A stretch of 64,000 bases of DNA from Flavobacterium litorale (GTDB taxonomy: Bacteria > Bacteroidota > Bacteroidia > Flavobacteriales > Flavobacteriaceae), in contig NZ_CP080429.1 in assembly GCF_019613795.1 (NCBI RefSeq), positions 649,501 to 713,500 on the forward strand, in the 5' to 3' direction. The number at the start of each line of letters is the position of its first letter. Within the stretch, counting starts at the first letter, position 1. Shown here one piece after another: positions 52,775-61,426 of the stretch. The position numbers and the translations under genes are program-made. Below the pieces are notes generated by a model. That model had not been told where the DNA came from and did not search any database. It saw only the letters and a program-made list of their open reading frames with translations.

Positions 52775-54028
52775 TTACAGTTCGAGTTTTTTAATTAAAA
52801 CACAGGCATTATGCCCGCCAAACCCAAAGGTATTGCTCATTACTACACTCATGTCGCGTTTTTGCGCTTTGTTAAATGTAAAGTTTAGCTTAGGGTCTAT
52901 ATTCTCGTCGTCTGTAAAGTGGTTTATTGTGGGTGGTACAATACCGTGTTTTATAGATAGTATAGAGGCTATAGTCTCTATAGCACCTGCTGCACCAAGT
53001 AAGTGCCCCGTCATGGATTTGGTTGAGTTTAGGTTAAGCGTATACGCATGCTCACCAAATACCTCCAATATGGCTTTACTCTCGGCAATATCGCCCAACG
53101 GGGTAGATGTTCCGTGCATGTTAACACCATCTACATCTTGTGGGCTTAGCCCAGCATCGCGCAAGCAGTTTATCATTACGTTTTTAGCGCCTAGCCCCTC
53201 GGGGTGTGGTGCTGTAATGTGGTGGGCATCGGCACTCATACCGCCACCGCCTATTTCGCAGTATATGGTTGCGCCACGTGCTATGGCATGCTCGTACTCC
53301 TCTATTACTAACGATCCTGCTCCTTCGCCCAGTACAAAACCCTCGCGGTCTTTATCCATAGGTCGGGATGCCGTAGTAGGGTCATCATTTCGTGTAGAAA
53401 GTGCGTGCATGGCATTAAAGCCACCCATACCTGCAATGGTTACTGCTGCCTCGCTACCGCCTGTTACCATAACATCGGCATGCCCAAGGCGTATGTAGTT
53501 AAAGGCATCTATAAGTGCATTGGTAGATGATGCACAGGCTGATACGGTGGTAAAGTTGGGACCTCTAAAACCATATTTCATCGAAATATGCCCGCCAGCT
53601 ATATCGGCTATCATCTTAGGAATAAAAAAGGGGTTAAATTTTGGCACACCGTTACCCGTTGCAAAATTTGTTACTTCTTCTTGGAATGTTTCCAATCCTC
53701 CAATACCCGAACCCCAAATAACGCCTACTTTATCTTTATCAAGTTTATCAAAATCAAAATTAGCATCTTTAACAGCCTCGTCAGTAGCAACAACGGCATA
53801 TTGTGCGTAACGATCCATTTTTCGTGCCTCTTTTCTGTCTATAAAATCTTTAACATCGAAATTTTTTACTTCGCAGGCAAACTTGGTTTTGAAGTTAGTA
53901 GTGTCAAAGTAAGTAATAGGAGCCGCACCACTTTTACCATTAATTAGCCCCTCCCAGTACTCCTGTACGGTGTTGCCTATAGGGGTAAGTGCACCCAATC
54001 CTGTTACTACAACTCTTCTTAATTTCAT
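52775..54028 (-). CDS. fabF: beta-ketoacyl-ACP synthase II
   Basis: FabF elongates acyl-ACP with malonyl-ACP in fatty acid synthesis. The Cys-His-His triad is visible in TVSACASSTNALID (Cys near 163), NMHGTSTPLGD and NSTKSMTGHLLGAAGA. The C-terminus SNTFGFGGHNACVLI is typical. The 417-residue length is normal. It follows acpP and precedes rnc, as in most bacteria. Confidence 0.96.
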   Translation of the reverse strand: MKLRRVVVTGLGALTPIGNTVQEYWEGLINGKSGAAPITYFDTTNFKTKFACEVKNFDVKDFIDRKEARKMDRYAQYAVVATDEAVKDANFDFDKLDKDKVGVIWGSGIGGLETFQEEVTNFATGNGVPKFNPFFIPKMIADIAGGHISMKYGFRGPNFTTVSACASSTNALIDAFNYIRLGHADVMVTGGSEAAVTIAGMGGFNAMHALSTRNDDPTTASRPMDKDREGFVLGEGAGSLVIEEYEHAIARGATIYCEIGGGGMSADAHHITAPHPEGLGAKNVMINCLRDAGLSPQDVDGVNMHGTSTPLGDIAESKAILEVFGEHAYTLNLNSTKSMTGHLLGAAGAIETIASILSIKHGIVPPTINHFTDDENIDPKLNFTFNKAQKRDMSVVMSNTFGFGGHNACVLIKKLEL

Positions 54029-54191
54029 AAAGTAAAATTTTATAGTTTTAACTTATAGAACAATACCCATGAATCTCTTCAATTACATGGTAAGAAACAT
54101 GGGCATCGATAATATTTATGAATGTCTTTAAATAAAGTAAAAGCCGTTCATTTTTGTTTTTAAAGCGGCATGCGCTGTACAATAAATAACA

Positions 54192-54219
54192 ACATCCATA
54201 CAACTAAGTTGCATGGATG
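54192..54219 (-). terminator. hairpin after acpP
   Basis: GCATCCATGCAAC/GTTGTATGGATG forms a strong hairpin 12 bases after the acpP stop on the minus strand, but only a poor T run follows. It may attenuate, or stabilise the short acpP message, rather than fully end transcription. Confidence 0.5.
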
Positions 54220-54231
54220 CTTGTGTATTTA

Positions 54232-54468
54232 TTATTTTTTTGCTTCTTCTATGTAAGAAATAGCCTGACCAACAGTAGAGATGTTTTCAGCCTGATCGTC
54301 TGGGATTTGAATATCGAATTCTTTTTCAAACTCCATAATAAGCTCTACCGTATCTAGTGAATCGGCTCCTAGATCGTTTGTGAAGCTCGCTTCCGAAACA
54401 ACTTCGTTTTCGTCAACACCTAATTTGTCTACTATAATCGCTTTTACTCTTGATGCAATGTCTGACAT
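54232..54468 (-). CDS. acpP: acyl carrier protein
   Basis: The 78-residue acidic four-helix protein carries growing fatty acids on a phosphopantetheine attached to Ser in [18 protein letters not shown]. Length and sequence are typical. It has its own promoter and a hairpin before fabF, consistent with higher expression of acpP than of the genes after it. Confidence 0.97.
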   Translation of the reverse strand: MSDIASRVKAIIVDKLGVDENEVVSEASFTNDLGADSLDTVELIMEFEKEFDIQIPDDQAENISTVGQAISYIEEAKK

Positions 54469-54499
54469 AATCTTTAATTTTAGAATTTAAATTGAATGG

Positions 54500-54528
54500 C
54501 AAAAATAAAAAACTTTATTTTAAAACAA
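54500..54528 (-). promoter_or_regulatory. promoter of acpP
   Basis: On the minus strand TTG (54526-54528), an 18-base spacer and TATTTTTG (54500-54507). The expected start is near 54493, 25 bases before the ATG. Confidence 0.65.
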
Positions 54529-54644
54529 GGTTTTCATAAAAAAATGTGAGTACTAAAGTAAAAAATTAATTTTAGAAATGTAATACCCCTATGTGTTTTT
54601 GCAAATTATTATTCTTTTTTTTGCAATGTAAAACTGTAATCGTA

Positions 54645-55211
54645 ATGAAAAAAATAATCGTCTTTGCATCGGGTAGTGGCTCCAACGCAGCACAAACAAT
54701 GCAGTATGCCCAGCAAAGCAAGCACTATACCGTAGCAGCCGTATTTACTAACAACCCCAACGCTGGCGTACTACAAAAAGCACAAAACTACCAAGTACCC
54801 ACCACCGTTTTTAACCGCGAGGAGCTTACCAACGGCACCGTACTGCAAGCCCTAAATACCATACAACCCAACCTTATAGTATTGGCTGGTTTTTTATTAA
54901 AATTCCCGAGCAGTATTATTGCAGCATATAACCAAAAAGTAATTAACATACACCCTGCCCTATTACCCAAATACGGTGGTAAAGGCATGTATGGCATGCA
55001 TGTACACCGCGCCGTACTGGAAAATAACGACACCGAAAGCGGTATTACCATACATTACGTGAACGAAAATTACGACGAGGGCAACATAATACTACAGGCA
55101 ACCGTTAACGTAGCAGACTGTACAACTGCCGAAGCCATAGCCGAGAAAGTACTAACTTTAGAGCACGAGCATTTGCCGAAAACCATAACAGCATTGCTTT
55201 CGGATAATTAG
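54645..55211 (+). CDS. purN: phosphoribosylglycinamide formyltransferase
   Basis: PurN formylates GAR with 10-formyltetrahydrofolate in purine synthesis. The ATG at 54645 (MKKIIVFASGSGSNAAQT) is chosen over an upstream in-frame TTG-type start, since the protein begins directly with the first strand. Phosphate-binding GSGSN is at residues 10-14, the catalytic segment is INIHPALLPKYGG (Asn, His), and HYVNENYDEGNIILQ supplies the catalytic Asp. Length is 188 residues, as usual. It is divergent from acpP. Confidence 0.94.
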   Translation: MKKIIVFASGSGSNAAQTMQYAQQSKHYTVAAVFTNNPNAGVLQKAQNYQVPTTVFNREELTNGTVLQALNTIQPNLIVLAGFLLKFPSSIIAAYNQKVINIHPALLPKYGGKGMYGMHVHRAVLENNDTESGITIHYVNENYDEGNIILQATVNVADCTTAEAIAEKVLTLEHEHLPKTITALLSDN

Positions 55212-55288
55212 AATAGTAAAACGTAAGAGTACCGCTTACTAATCCAATCCAAAAAAAATACAATCATTAAATAACCCAACACACTAAA

Positions 55289-55768
55289 ATGAACCATACC
55301 GTACACATATACACCGATGGCGCAGCCAAAGGCAACCCAGGCAACGGAGGGTATGGCATTGTTATGGAACTGGTGGGGCAACCCTACCGTAAAGAGTTTT
55401 ACGAGGGGTTTAGGCGTACCACCAACAACCGTATGGAACTGCTTGCCGTAATAGTAGGGCTAGAAAAACTAAAAAACCCCAATACAAGCGTACTTGTGGT
55501 AAGCGACAGTAAGTATGTAGTAGATGCCGTTACCAAAGGCTGGGTTTTTAACTGGGAAAAAAAAGGTTTTAAAGACAAAAAGAATCCCGATTTATGGAAA
55601 CGCTTTTTAAAAGTGTACCGAAAGCATAAAGTAGATTTTAAATGGATAAAAGGGCACAACAACCACCCGCAAAACGAACGTTGCGATGAACTTGCCGTAA
55701 TGGCTGCCACACAACCCAACCTTAACATAGATGCCTACTACGAAAACGAAGGGGAGAAATTACTGTAA
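55289..55768 (+). CDS. rnhA: ribonuclease HI
   Basis: This 159-residue enzyme degrades the RNA strand of RNA-DNA hybrids. The DEDD active site is visible: Asp in [16 protein letters not shown] (residue 9), Glu in [13 protein letters not shown] (near 51), Asp in VVSDSKYVV (near 73) and Asp in [12 protein letters not shown] (near 136). A handle-like basic region [16 protein letters not shown] is present. Transcribed with purN on the plus strand. Confidence 0.95.
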   Translation: MNHTVHIYTDGAAKGNPGNGGYGIVMELVGQPYRKEFYEGFRRTTNNRMELLAVIVGLEKLKNPNTSVLVVSDSKYVVDAVTKGWVFNWEKKGFKDKKNPDLWKRFLKVYRKHKVDFKWIKGHNNHPQNERCDELAVMAATQPNLNIDAYYENEGEKLL

Positions 55769-55883
55769 CAAAAAAACAACACAAACTACTAATTGGTATA
55801 ACGGCGGTAGCTAAGGCATACTTTTTGTTATCTTTGTCCCGAAATTTATAATACAGAAACATTCCCTAATTTATTACATACAT

Positions 55884-56660
55884 ATGAAATTAAAATCAAG
55901 TAATCCATTACTAAAAAACGACCGCTTTACAAAATCGGGAACTGCAACAGCATACGACCCCGATGGCAGACCGTTGGAAATTATTGACTTTAATAATACC
56001 ATGACGGTGCAGGGTGCTATAAACAAAAGTATACTACTACTAGTATTACTTGTTGCTAGTGCTGTTTTTACCGTAGGCATTGTTTACACGGGTACCGTAG
56101 GCGTATACCCCTTAGCCATTGGTGGTATAATAGCTGCCCTTATACTAATGCTAATTGGTGGCAGAAAGCCCGAATACCTCCCCTACATAGCACCAGGCTT
56201 TGCCGTTTTTGAAGGCGTTTTTGTGGGAGCAATTTCTGCCATATTCGAGCTTATGTACCCCGGTATTGTACTACAAGCCGTGGCAGGTACATTTGTTACT
56301 GCCTTAGTGTGCTTTTTACTATACCGTTTTAGAATAGTAAAGGTAACCGAACAATTTAAATCGGTAGTAATAGCAGCAACACTAGCCATAGGTACGTATT
56401 ACTTAATATCCATAGGATTATCGTTATTTACAGGCATAAGGCTATTCCACCACGATAACTCTTTAATGAGCATTGGTTTTAGCGTATTTGTAATTGTAAT
56501 TGCTGCCCTAAACCTATTTTTAGATTTTGATTTGATGGAGGAAGGTGCAAAACGCAGATTACCTAAAAACATGGAATGGTATGGCGCTATGGGGTTAATA
56601 GCCACATTAGTATGGCTGTACATTGAGTTTTTACGATTATTATCGAAATTGCAAGACTAA
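55884..56660 (+). CDS. Bax inhibitor-1/YccA family membrane protein
   Basis: This 258-residue inner-membrane protein has about seven helices from residue 46 on. The N-terminus is cytoplasmic (FTKSGTATAYDPDGRP). Family landmarks are ALNLFLDFDLMEEGAKRRLPKNMEWYGAMGL near the end, read as LFLDFDLMEEG and MEWYGAMGL, whose acidic pair acts as a pH sensor in characterised BI-1 proteins with Ca2+ leak activity. The bacterial role is not clear; YccA in E. coli interacts with the protease FtsH. Confidence 0.92.
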   Translation: MKLKSSNPLLKNDRFTKSGTATAYDPDGRPLEIIDFNNTMTVQGAINKSILLLVLLVASAVFTVGIVYTGTVGVYPLAIGGIIAALILMLIGGRKPEYLPYIAPGFAVFEGVFVGAISAIFELMYPGIVLQAVAGTFVTALVCFLLYRFRIVKVTEQFKSVVIAATLAIGTYYLISIGLSLFTGIRLFHHDNSLMSIGFSVFVIVIAALNLFLDFDLMEEGAKRRLPKNMEWYGAMGLIATLVWLYIEFLRLLSKLQD

Positions 56661-56685
56661 GCAAATAGCTACTAAAAATAACAAG

Positions 56686-56707
56686 GCTGCCTTAGGCAGC
56701 TTTTTTT
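56686..56707 (+). terminator. terminator of the BI-1 family gene
   Basis: GCTGCC-TTA-GGCAGC followed by seven T, 25 bases after the stop codon; also convergent with dinB. Confidence 0.85.
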
Positions 56708-56711
56708 GTGC

Positions 56712-57806
56712 CTAAAAATCAAACTGTAATTGTACCGCTACCGCCTTTTGCTCGCCTTTAGTAGTATCGGTATTAAGGTTGGAGAGCGATATGCCCAACA
56801 ACCGCACCGACTCTTTTAACCGCTCCTGGTACAACAACTCCTTAACCGTTTCAAACATCAGGTGCTTATCGTTAATAAAATACGGGAGTGTTTTACTGCG
56901 GGTTTGCTGCGTAAAATCGCTATACTTTATTTTAAGGGTTACCGTTTTACCACTAATTTTTTTCTTTTTAAGCCTGCCTTCCAATTGTTCGGCGGTCGTT
57001 TTTAGTTGCTCCTCAATAAATATTTCCGATACCAAATTTTCGGTAAACGTATGCTCTGTACCTACGCTTTTAGGTATTCGGTTCGGTTTTACCTCACTAT
57101 TGTGTATGCCCCGTACCACATTGTAGTAATGCCTACCTGCTTTACCAAAATGCTGTACTAAAAACTCCTCCGTTTTTGTTTTTAAATCGGCACCCGTAAA
57201 AATACCCAACTGATACATTTTTTGCGTAGTAACCTTACCCACCCCATGAAATTTATTGATACCCAAATCCTCTAAAAATGGCAGTACCTCATCAGGGGTC
57301 ACCGTTTTTTGTCCGTTAGGCTTGTTGTAATCACTCGCTACCTTAGCAATAAATTTATTAATAGATATGCCTGCCGATGCCGTTAACCCTGTAACCTCAA
57401 AAATACGCTGCCGTATCTCCTGCGCTATCATGGTGGCACTGGGGTTGCCCTTTTTGTTCTGGGTAACATCCAAGTAGGCTTCATCTAACGATAAGGGCTC
57501 AACCAAATCCGTATACTCTAAAAAAACAGCACGAATTTGTTGCGATATTTCACGATACCGCTCAAATCGAGGCTTCACAAATATCAGCTCGGGACAACGT
57601 TTTTGGGCAAGATATCCGCTAATGGCACTACGCACCCCAAACTTACGCGCCTCGTAACTGGCAGCAGCTACCACCCCTCGGGCAGACCCTCCGCCTACAG
57701 CAATGGCCTTGCCCTTTAGCTCGGGGTTATCCTTTTGCTCTACCGAGGCATAAAAGGCATCCATATCTATATGAATTATTTTGCGTTGGGGCAACTGGGT
57801 TTCCAT
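56712..57806 (-). CDS. dinB: DNA polymerase IV (Y family)
   Basis: This 364-residue translesion polymerase has catalytic carboxylates in IHIDMDAFYASVEQ (residues 12-25) and SLDEAYLDVT (about 102-111), a helix-hairpin-helix region around INKFHGVGKVTTQKMYQLG, and a C-terminal little-finger domain ending with a possible clamp-binding tail VAVQLQFDF. It extends damaged or mismatched ends during SOS or stress. No LexA-like box was identified by eye. Confidence 0.95.
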   Translation of the reverse strand: METQLPQRKIIHIDMDAFYASVEQKDNPELKGKAIAVGGGSARGVVAAASYEARKFGVRSAISGYLAQKRCPELIFVKPRFERYREISQQIRAVFLEYTDLVEPLSLDEAYLDVTQNKKGNPSATMIAQEIRQRIFEVTGLTASAGISINKFIAKVASDYNKPNGQKTVTPDEVLPFLEDLGINKFHGVGKVTTQKMYQLGIFTGADLKTKTEEFLVQHFGKAGRHYYNVVRGIHNSEVKPNRIPKSVGTEHTFTENLVSEIFIEEQLKTTAEQLEGRLKKKKISGKTVTLKIKYSDFTQQTRSKTLPYFINDKHLMFETVKELLYQERLKESVRLLGISLSNLNTDTTKGEQKAVAVQLQFDF

Positions 57807-57950
57807 ACTACAAAAATACGCTAATATTTAACAGTTAACCTCCCTGTAATAGTAGGGCTTACCCTGCTTTTTGTGTTACCATGTACAATTTTATAGCACA
57901 ATGGTATGGTAAAATGTTTATTTTTGCATACAACCAAAATTTAAAATACT

Positions 57951-58391
57951 ATGTACTCAACCATTCAGGGGTTACACTCCTACCTTGCCATTGCCGTGTT
58001 AGGGCTTTTATTTATTACAGTGCTTAACTCGTTAGTGGGTATGAGCAAAAAAAGACCTTTTTTGAAGAAAGACAAACAAATAGCACTTATTGCATTGGCA
58101 TTTTCGCACACGCAATTTGTACTGGGTATGATATTATTATTTACATCGCCTTACTACGAGAGTGTAAAAGCATCGGGCATGGGCGCTGCCATGAAAGACA
58201 GCACATTACGCCTTTACGTGGTAGAGCACCCACTTACTAATATTATTGCGCTTACGCTGATAACCATAGGATGGTCGGCACACAAAAAAGCAACAGATAG
58301 CACTGTAAAATTCAAGAAAATAGGTTACCTGTATGCCATAGGGCTTGTACTACTATTAAGTAGAATTCCGTGGAGTGCTTGGTTAAACTAA
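57951..58391 (+). CDS. four-helix membrane protein, 146 aa
   Basis: Four hydrophobic segments (about residues 9-28, 45-63, 96-112, 122-138) with histidines placed near helix ends (LHSYLAIAVLG, FSHTQFVLGM, VEHPLTNIIA). The His spacing is reminiscent of small haem-binding membrane proteins, but this is not established. It is conserved in general form in Bacteroidetes as an uncharacterised protein. It ends with a clear terminator and is transcribed alone. Confidence 0.75.
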   Translation: MYSTIQGLHSYLAIAVLGLLFITVLNSLVGMSKKRPFLKKDKQIALIALAFSHTQFVLGMILLFTSPYYESVKASGMGAAMKDSTLRLYVVEHPLTNIIALTLITIGWSAHKKATDSTVKFKKIGYLYAIGLVLLLSRIPWSAWLN

Positions 58392-58397
58392 TAGTAT

Positions 58398-58421
58398 AAA
58401 AGCCCGTTTGGGCTTTTTTTT
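58398..58421 (+). terminator. Rho-independent terminator
   Basis: AAGCCC-GTTT-GGGCTT with eight T on the plus strand, 8 bases after the stop codon. Confidence 0.85.
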
Positions 58422-58459
58422 ATATCGCTTACATTAATTATTACATCCATAATCGTCAT

Positions 58460-58849
58460 ATGGTAAAACGCATCCTACTCCTATTTGTAACGGCAACGTT
58501 ACTATTATCCTGTTCATCATCTAAAGGAATAAGCACATCGCGCTCCTATAAAATGCACACTAAAAAAGCCGTAGCATCGTACTACGGTAATAAGTTTAAC
58601 GGACGCAAAACCGCAAGCGGCGAACGCTTTAGCAACAAAAAATACACGGCTGCACACAAAAAGTTACCCTTTGGTACAAAAGTGCGTGTTACCAATAAGG
58701 CAAACGGAAAATCGGTAATTGTAACTATAAACGATAGAGGACCGTTTGTTAAAGGACGCCATATTGACCTCTCTAAACGGGCATTTATGGATATTACCGA
58801 TAATAAAAAGCATGGGCTACTTAAGGTAACCATAGAGGTTGCCAAGTAG
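58460..58849 (+). CDS. rlpA: RlpA family lipoprotein (septal ring lytic transglycosylase type)
   Basis: The 129-residue lipoprotein has lipobox LLLSC (Cys near residue 18) and a double-psi beta-barrel domain (about 33-127; ASYYGNKFNGRKTASGERF, LPFGTKVRVTN, VTINDRGPFVKGRHIDLSKRA). The catalytic Asp of RlpA enzymes is in TINDRGPF. RlpA cleaves naked glycan strands in the cell wall at division sites. No SPOR domain is present, so this is the short form. It stands between a four-helix protein and the convergent ypdA. Confidence 0.92.
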   Translation: MVKRILLLFVTATLLLSCSSSKGISTSRSYKMHTKKAVASYYGNKFNGRKTASGERFSNKKYTAAHKKLPFGTKVRVTNKANGKSVIVTINDRGPFVKGRHIDLSKRAFMDITDNKKHGLLKVTIEVAK

Positions 58850-58854
58850 CGGGT

Positions 58855-59841
58855 TTATCCGTTGTTTGTAGTTGTAATAGCATCCATAATAATGTTGGCA
58901 TGCACGCGCGAATTCTCTATAAACCATTTGTGCGTTTCCAGTCCGCCACATACCACACCCGCAAGGTAAAGCCCTTGCACGTTTGTTTCCATAGTATCGG
59001 GGTTGTATTGTGGGGTACGATGGATGGTATTGGCAATGTGTACACCTGCTTTTTGCAGAAATTCCAAATCAGGGCGGTAGCCCGTTAGTGCTAATACAAA
59101 ATCGTTAGGAATTGTTACATCGCCATCGGGAGTGGTTATGGTAACCGCATCCTCACGTATTTCGGCAACTTCCGAATAAAAATAGGCTTTAATACTCCCC
59201 TCTTTTATCCGATTCTCTATATCAGGTTTTATCCAATACTTCACCCTATCGTTAATTTCGCCTTTTCGGATAACCATAGTTACCTCAGCACCTTTATGCC
59301 AGCACTCCAACGCAGCATCTACGGATGAGTTGTTGGCACCAATTACCACCACTTTCCTAAAAGCATATTCGTGCGCTTCGCGGTAATAGTGCCGTACTTT
59401 AGGCAAGTTTTCGCCAGATACATTTATATACATGGGTATATCGTAAAAACCTGTAGCTATAACCACATTTTTAGCGGTGTACTCGGTTTTATCCGTTACT
59501 AAGCTAAATATACCTGTAGGAGTTTTATGTACACTCTCAACCCTTTCATACAGGTTAATGTTCAGCTTAAATAATTTATGAATGTTACGATAATACTCCA
59601 ACGCCTCTTGCCTACCGGGTTTGGGTGCAATGCAACTAAAAGGTACGTTGCCAATCTCCAAACGGTCTGCAGTAGAAAAAAACGTCATGTACAACGGGTA
59701 ATGGTACAGGCTGTTTACTAGCGTACCTTTTTCAATCACCAAATAATTGAGTCCTTTTTGCTGTGCCGCTATGGCACACGCCATACCTATGGGTCCGCCG
59801 CCTATAATAATTACGTCGTATGGTTGCGGGGTTACTTCCAT
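58855..59841 (-). CDS. ypdA: YpdA family putative bacillithiol disulfide reductase
   Basis: This 328-residue FAD/NADPH-dependent oxidoreductase has FAD-binding VIIIGGGPIGMACAIAAQQKG (residues 10-30) and NADPH-binding VVVIGANNSSVDAALECW (about 167-184), and the family landmark FFSTADRLEIGNVPF. No CxxC redox pair is present at the position of thioredoxin reductase, as expected for YpdA. It reduces oxidised bacillithiol in Firmicutes, which suggests that this organism makes that thiol. The start codon overlaps the CYTH gene by 10 bases. Confidence 0.92.
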   Translation of the reverse strand: MEVTPQPYDVIIIGGGPIGMACAIAAQQKGLNYLVIEKGTLVNSLYHYPLYMTFFSTADRLEIGNVPFSCIAPKPGRQEALEYYRNIHKLFKLNINLYERVESVHKTPTGIFSLVTDKTEYTAKNVVIATGFYDIPMYINVSGENLPKVRHYYREAHEYAFRKVVVIGANNSSVDAALECWHKGAEVTMVIRKGEINDRVKYWIKPDIENRIKEGSIKAYFYSEVAEIREDAVTITTPDGDVTIPNDFVLALTGYRPDLEFLQKAGVHIANTIHRTPQYNPDTMETNVQGLYLAGVVCGGLETHKWFIENSRVHANIIMDAITTTNNG

Positions 59842-60302
59842 GTAGTAAAGGGTTTTTGGCTTAGGTAGGCATTATAATAACGTTCGTTACCTGTTACCTC
59901 CTGCCCTAGCCATTCGGGTTTTTCAAAGGCTTCGTTTTCATCAGTAAGTTCTACTTCGGCTATTACCAGCCCAGCATTATCGCCGTAAAACTCATCTACC
60001 TCAAACGTGTGGTTGCCTGCTTTTACCTCGTAACGGGTTTTGTCTATTATACCCTTTTCGCAAATAGCAAGTAATTGCTTGGCATCAGCAAGGGTAATTT
60101 CGGTTTCCCATTCCATACGGGTAGTCCCACTAGCATTACTTTCTCCTTTAATGGTTAGGTAACCTTTATCGGCTTTGGTACGTACCCTAACTGTACGCTC
60201 GGGCTCGGAGTTTAAGTACCCCTGTGTAATACGTTTTTGGGCGAAAGCCTCCGTTTTATAAGTGTCGTTTAGCACTAAAAATTTACGTTCTATTTCGGTC
60301 AT
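59832..60302 (-). CDS. CYTH domain-containing protein (inorganic triphosphatase type)
   Basis: The N-terminus TEIERKFLVLND carries the ExExK signature of CYTH enzymes, followed by charged strands of the triphosphate tunnel (RTVRVRTKADKGYLTIKG, EWETEITLADA, YEVKAGNHTFEVDEFYG, LVIAEVELTDENEAFEKPEWL). The 156-residue size matches small bacterial members that hydrolyse inorganic triphosphate. It is upstream of ypdA with a 10-base overlap, so the two are translationally coupled. Confidence 0.92.
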   Translation of the reverse strand: MTEIERKFLVLNDTYKTEAFAQKRITQGYLNSEPERTVRVRTKADKGYLTIKGESNASGTTRMEWETEITLADAKQLLAICEKGIIDKTRYEVKAGNHTFEVDEFYGDNAGLVIAEVELTDENEAFEKPEWLGQEVTGNERYYNAYLSQKPFTTWK

Positions 60303-60357
60303 ACTATGTCGTAAAATTGTAGCAGCAAGGTAGTAATTTTAATACGGTTTATATATA

Positions 60358-60385
60358 CCTACAAGGTTTTAAAAACCTCGCAGGA
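60358..60385. repeat. copy of palindromic repeat A
   Basis: CCTACAAGGTTTT followed by AAAACCTCGCAGG, upstream of the CYTH gene. The arms differ at two places, so pairing is imperfect. Confidence 0.75.
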
Positions 60386-60443
60386 AGTTCTCTACAATCA
60401 TAAAAAAGCAGTTTGTAAAGAGTATTCTTTTAGTCATTAAAGA

Positions 60444-60476
60444 TAAAAAGCCTGTCTATTTAAAGACAGGCTTACT
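60444..60476 (-). terminator. terminator after the small membrane protein gene
   Basis: AAGCCTGTCT/AGACAGGCTT with a six-base loop, 21 bases after the stop at 60497, T-rich on the minus side. Confidence 0.8.
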
Positions 60477-60496
60477 TATTATTAAGTATCAAAATA

Positions 60497-60688
60497 CTAT
60501 ATCCTAACATACTTACCTAGCAATAATCTCATTACATAGTAAATAAATACTATTGCAAAGCATATTCCTCCTGTTATGAGTAAGAAATTTTCTACTGATT
60601 CGTACCCTGAACTCAAAAAAGTAAGACACAATGATACGATTAGAGCCGTTAAGCCTATTAGTCTAAGATATTTTATCAACATTTTCAT
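60497..60688 (-). CDS. small two-helix membrane protein, 63 aa
   Basis: Two hydrophobic segments (about residues 9-27 and 36-56) with basic residues at both ends (MKMLIKYLR and LLLGKYVRI), so probably both ends are inside. It follows the lipoprotein gene by 12 bases. Size and layout match the protein at 500-691, although the sequences do not align convincingly. It may protect against or assist the lipoprotein; family unknown. Confidence 0.65.
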   Translation of the reverse strand: MKMLIKYLRLIGLTALIVSLCLTFLSSGYESVENFLLITGGICFAIVFIYYVMRLLLGKYVRI

Positions 60689-60700
60689 ATTACTATAATT

Positions 60701-61426
60701 TTATGGGCAGCAAAAAGATTGTATAGCCATTTCAAATCCAAAATCACCAACTCCAACAAATTTATGTGAAACCCCTCCTATAGAAGTACAACCTTGATGT
60801 TCATCAACAAACGAACGTGTTGCATACCATAAATCTGCCTCTGCTTCAGCTTGGGTAAACCCTACACCTGCGGCACGTCTTACTTTCCAAAACGGACATC
60901 CACCATTATTATTGTTCCCGTTATTTGAATTAGTTTCATACTCCTGATACGTGTAACTAGAACCGCCGTTGCCAGACTGTTGTAAGTGTGCCATAACAAG
61001 TACAAACTCTTCAACTACAAAATTTTGAATTGGTATGGTTCTAGTATTAACTAAGTTTCCATTTCTACGAAGATATGAATTTCCCGATGAATCGACAACG
61101 AGCTCGGAATTGTTCGTTTTCAAACTTGTTGAGTCATAAGTAACTGTATAGTTTGAAAAATCTACAAGTTGATCTCTGTAGTAAAAATCATTATACGTGG
61201 AGAAAGTGAGTACACTGCCAGTATCATGTATTTCTTTTACACCAAAGTCAAGTAATTCAATTATTATTTTTTTGCTATTATTTGTGGACTTAGTAACAAA
61301 ATTTGTATCATAAGAGGTTGAATTACTTTCATTTATTGAGTTATCTTCGTCAGTAGAACAAGAAGATATCGTTAAGAAAGAAGTTGCTAAAGCCAAAAGT
61401 GATAGCGATTTAAAGTTTTTAAACAT
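60701..61426 (-). CDS. lipoprotein with cysteine-containing C-terminal segment, 241 aa
   Basis: Lipobox ISSC (Cys near residue 23) is followed by a Ser/Asn/Asp linker. The middle is a beta-rich domain (about 50-150). After a flexible Asn/Gly stretch (SNNGNNNNGG, about 168-177) the last 63 residues form a distinct unit starting CPFWKVRRAAGVGF and ending MAIQSFCCP, with four cysteines. The layout of lipoprotein, hinge and short cysteine-bearing end, with a 63-aa membrane protein downstream, repeats that at 500-1414. Gene more AT-rich than pgi and ypdA. Family not recognised. Confidence 0.7.
   Translation of the reverse strand: MFKNFKSLSLLALATSFLTISSCSTDEDNSINESNSTSYDTNFVTKSTNNSKKIIIELLDFGVKEIHDTGSVLTFSTYNDFYYRDQLVDFSNYTVTYDSTSLKTNNSELVVDSSGNSYLRRNGNLVNTRTIPIQNFVVEEFVLVMAHLQQSGNGGSSYTYQEYETNSNNGNNNNGGCPFWKVRRAAGVGFTQAEAEADLWYATRSFVDEHQGCTSIGGVSHKFVGVGDFGFEMAIQSFCCP

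Noticed and set aside
54066..54110. Second hairpin CCCATG/CATGGG between acpP and fabF
   Set aside because: Arms are short with a loop of about 30 bases and no T run; not called as a terminator.
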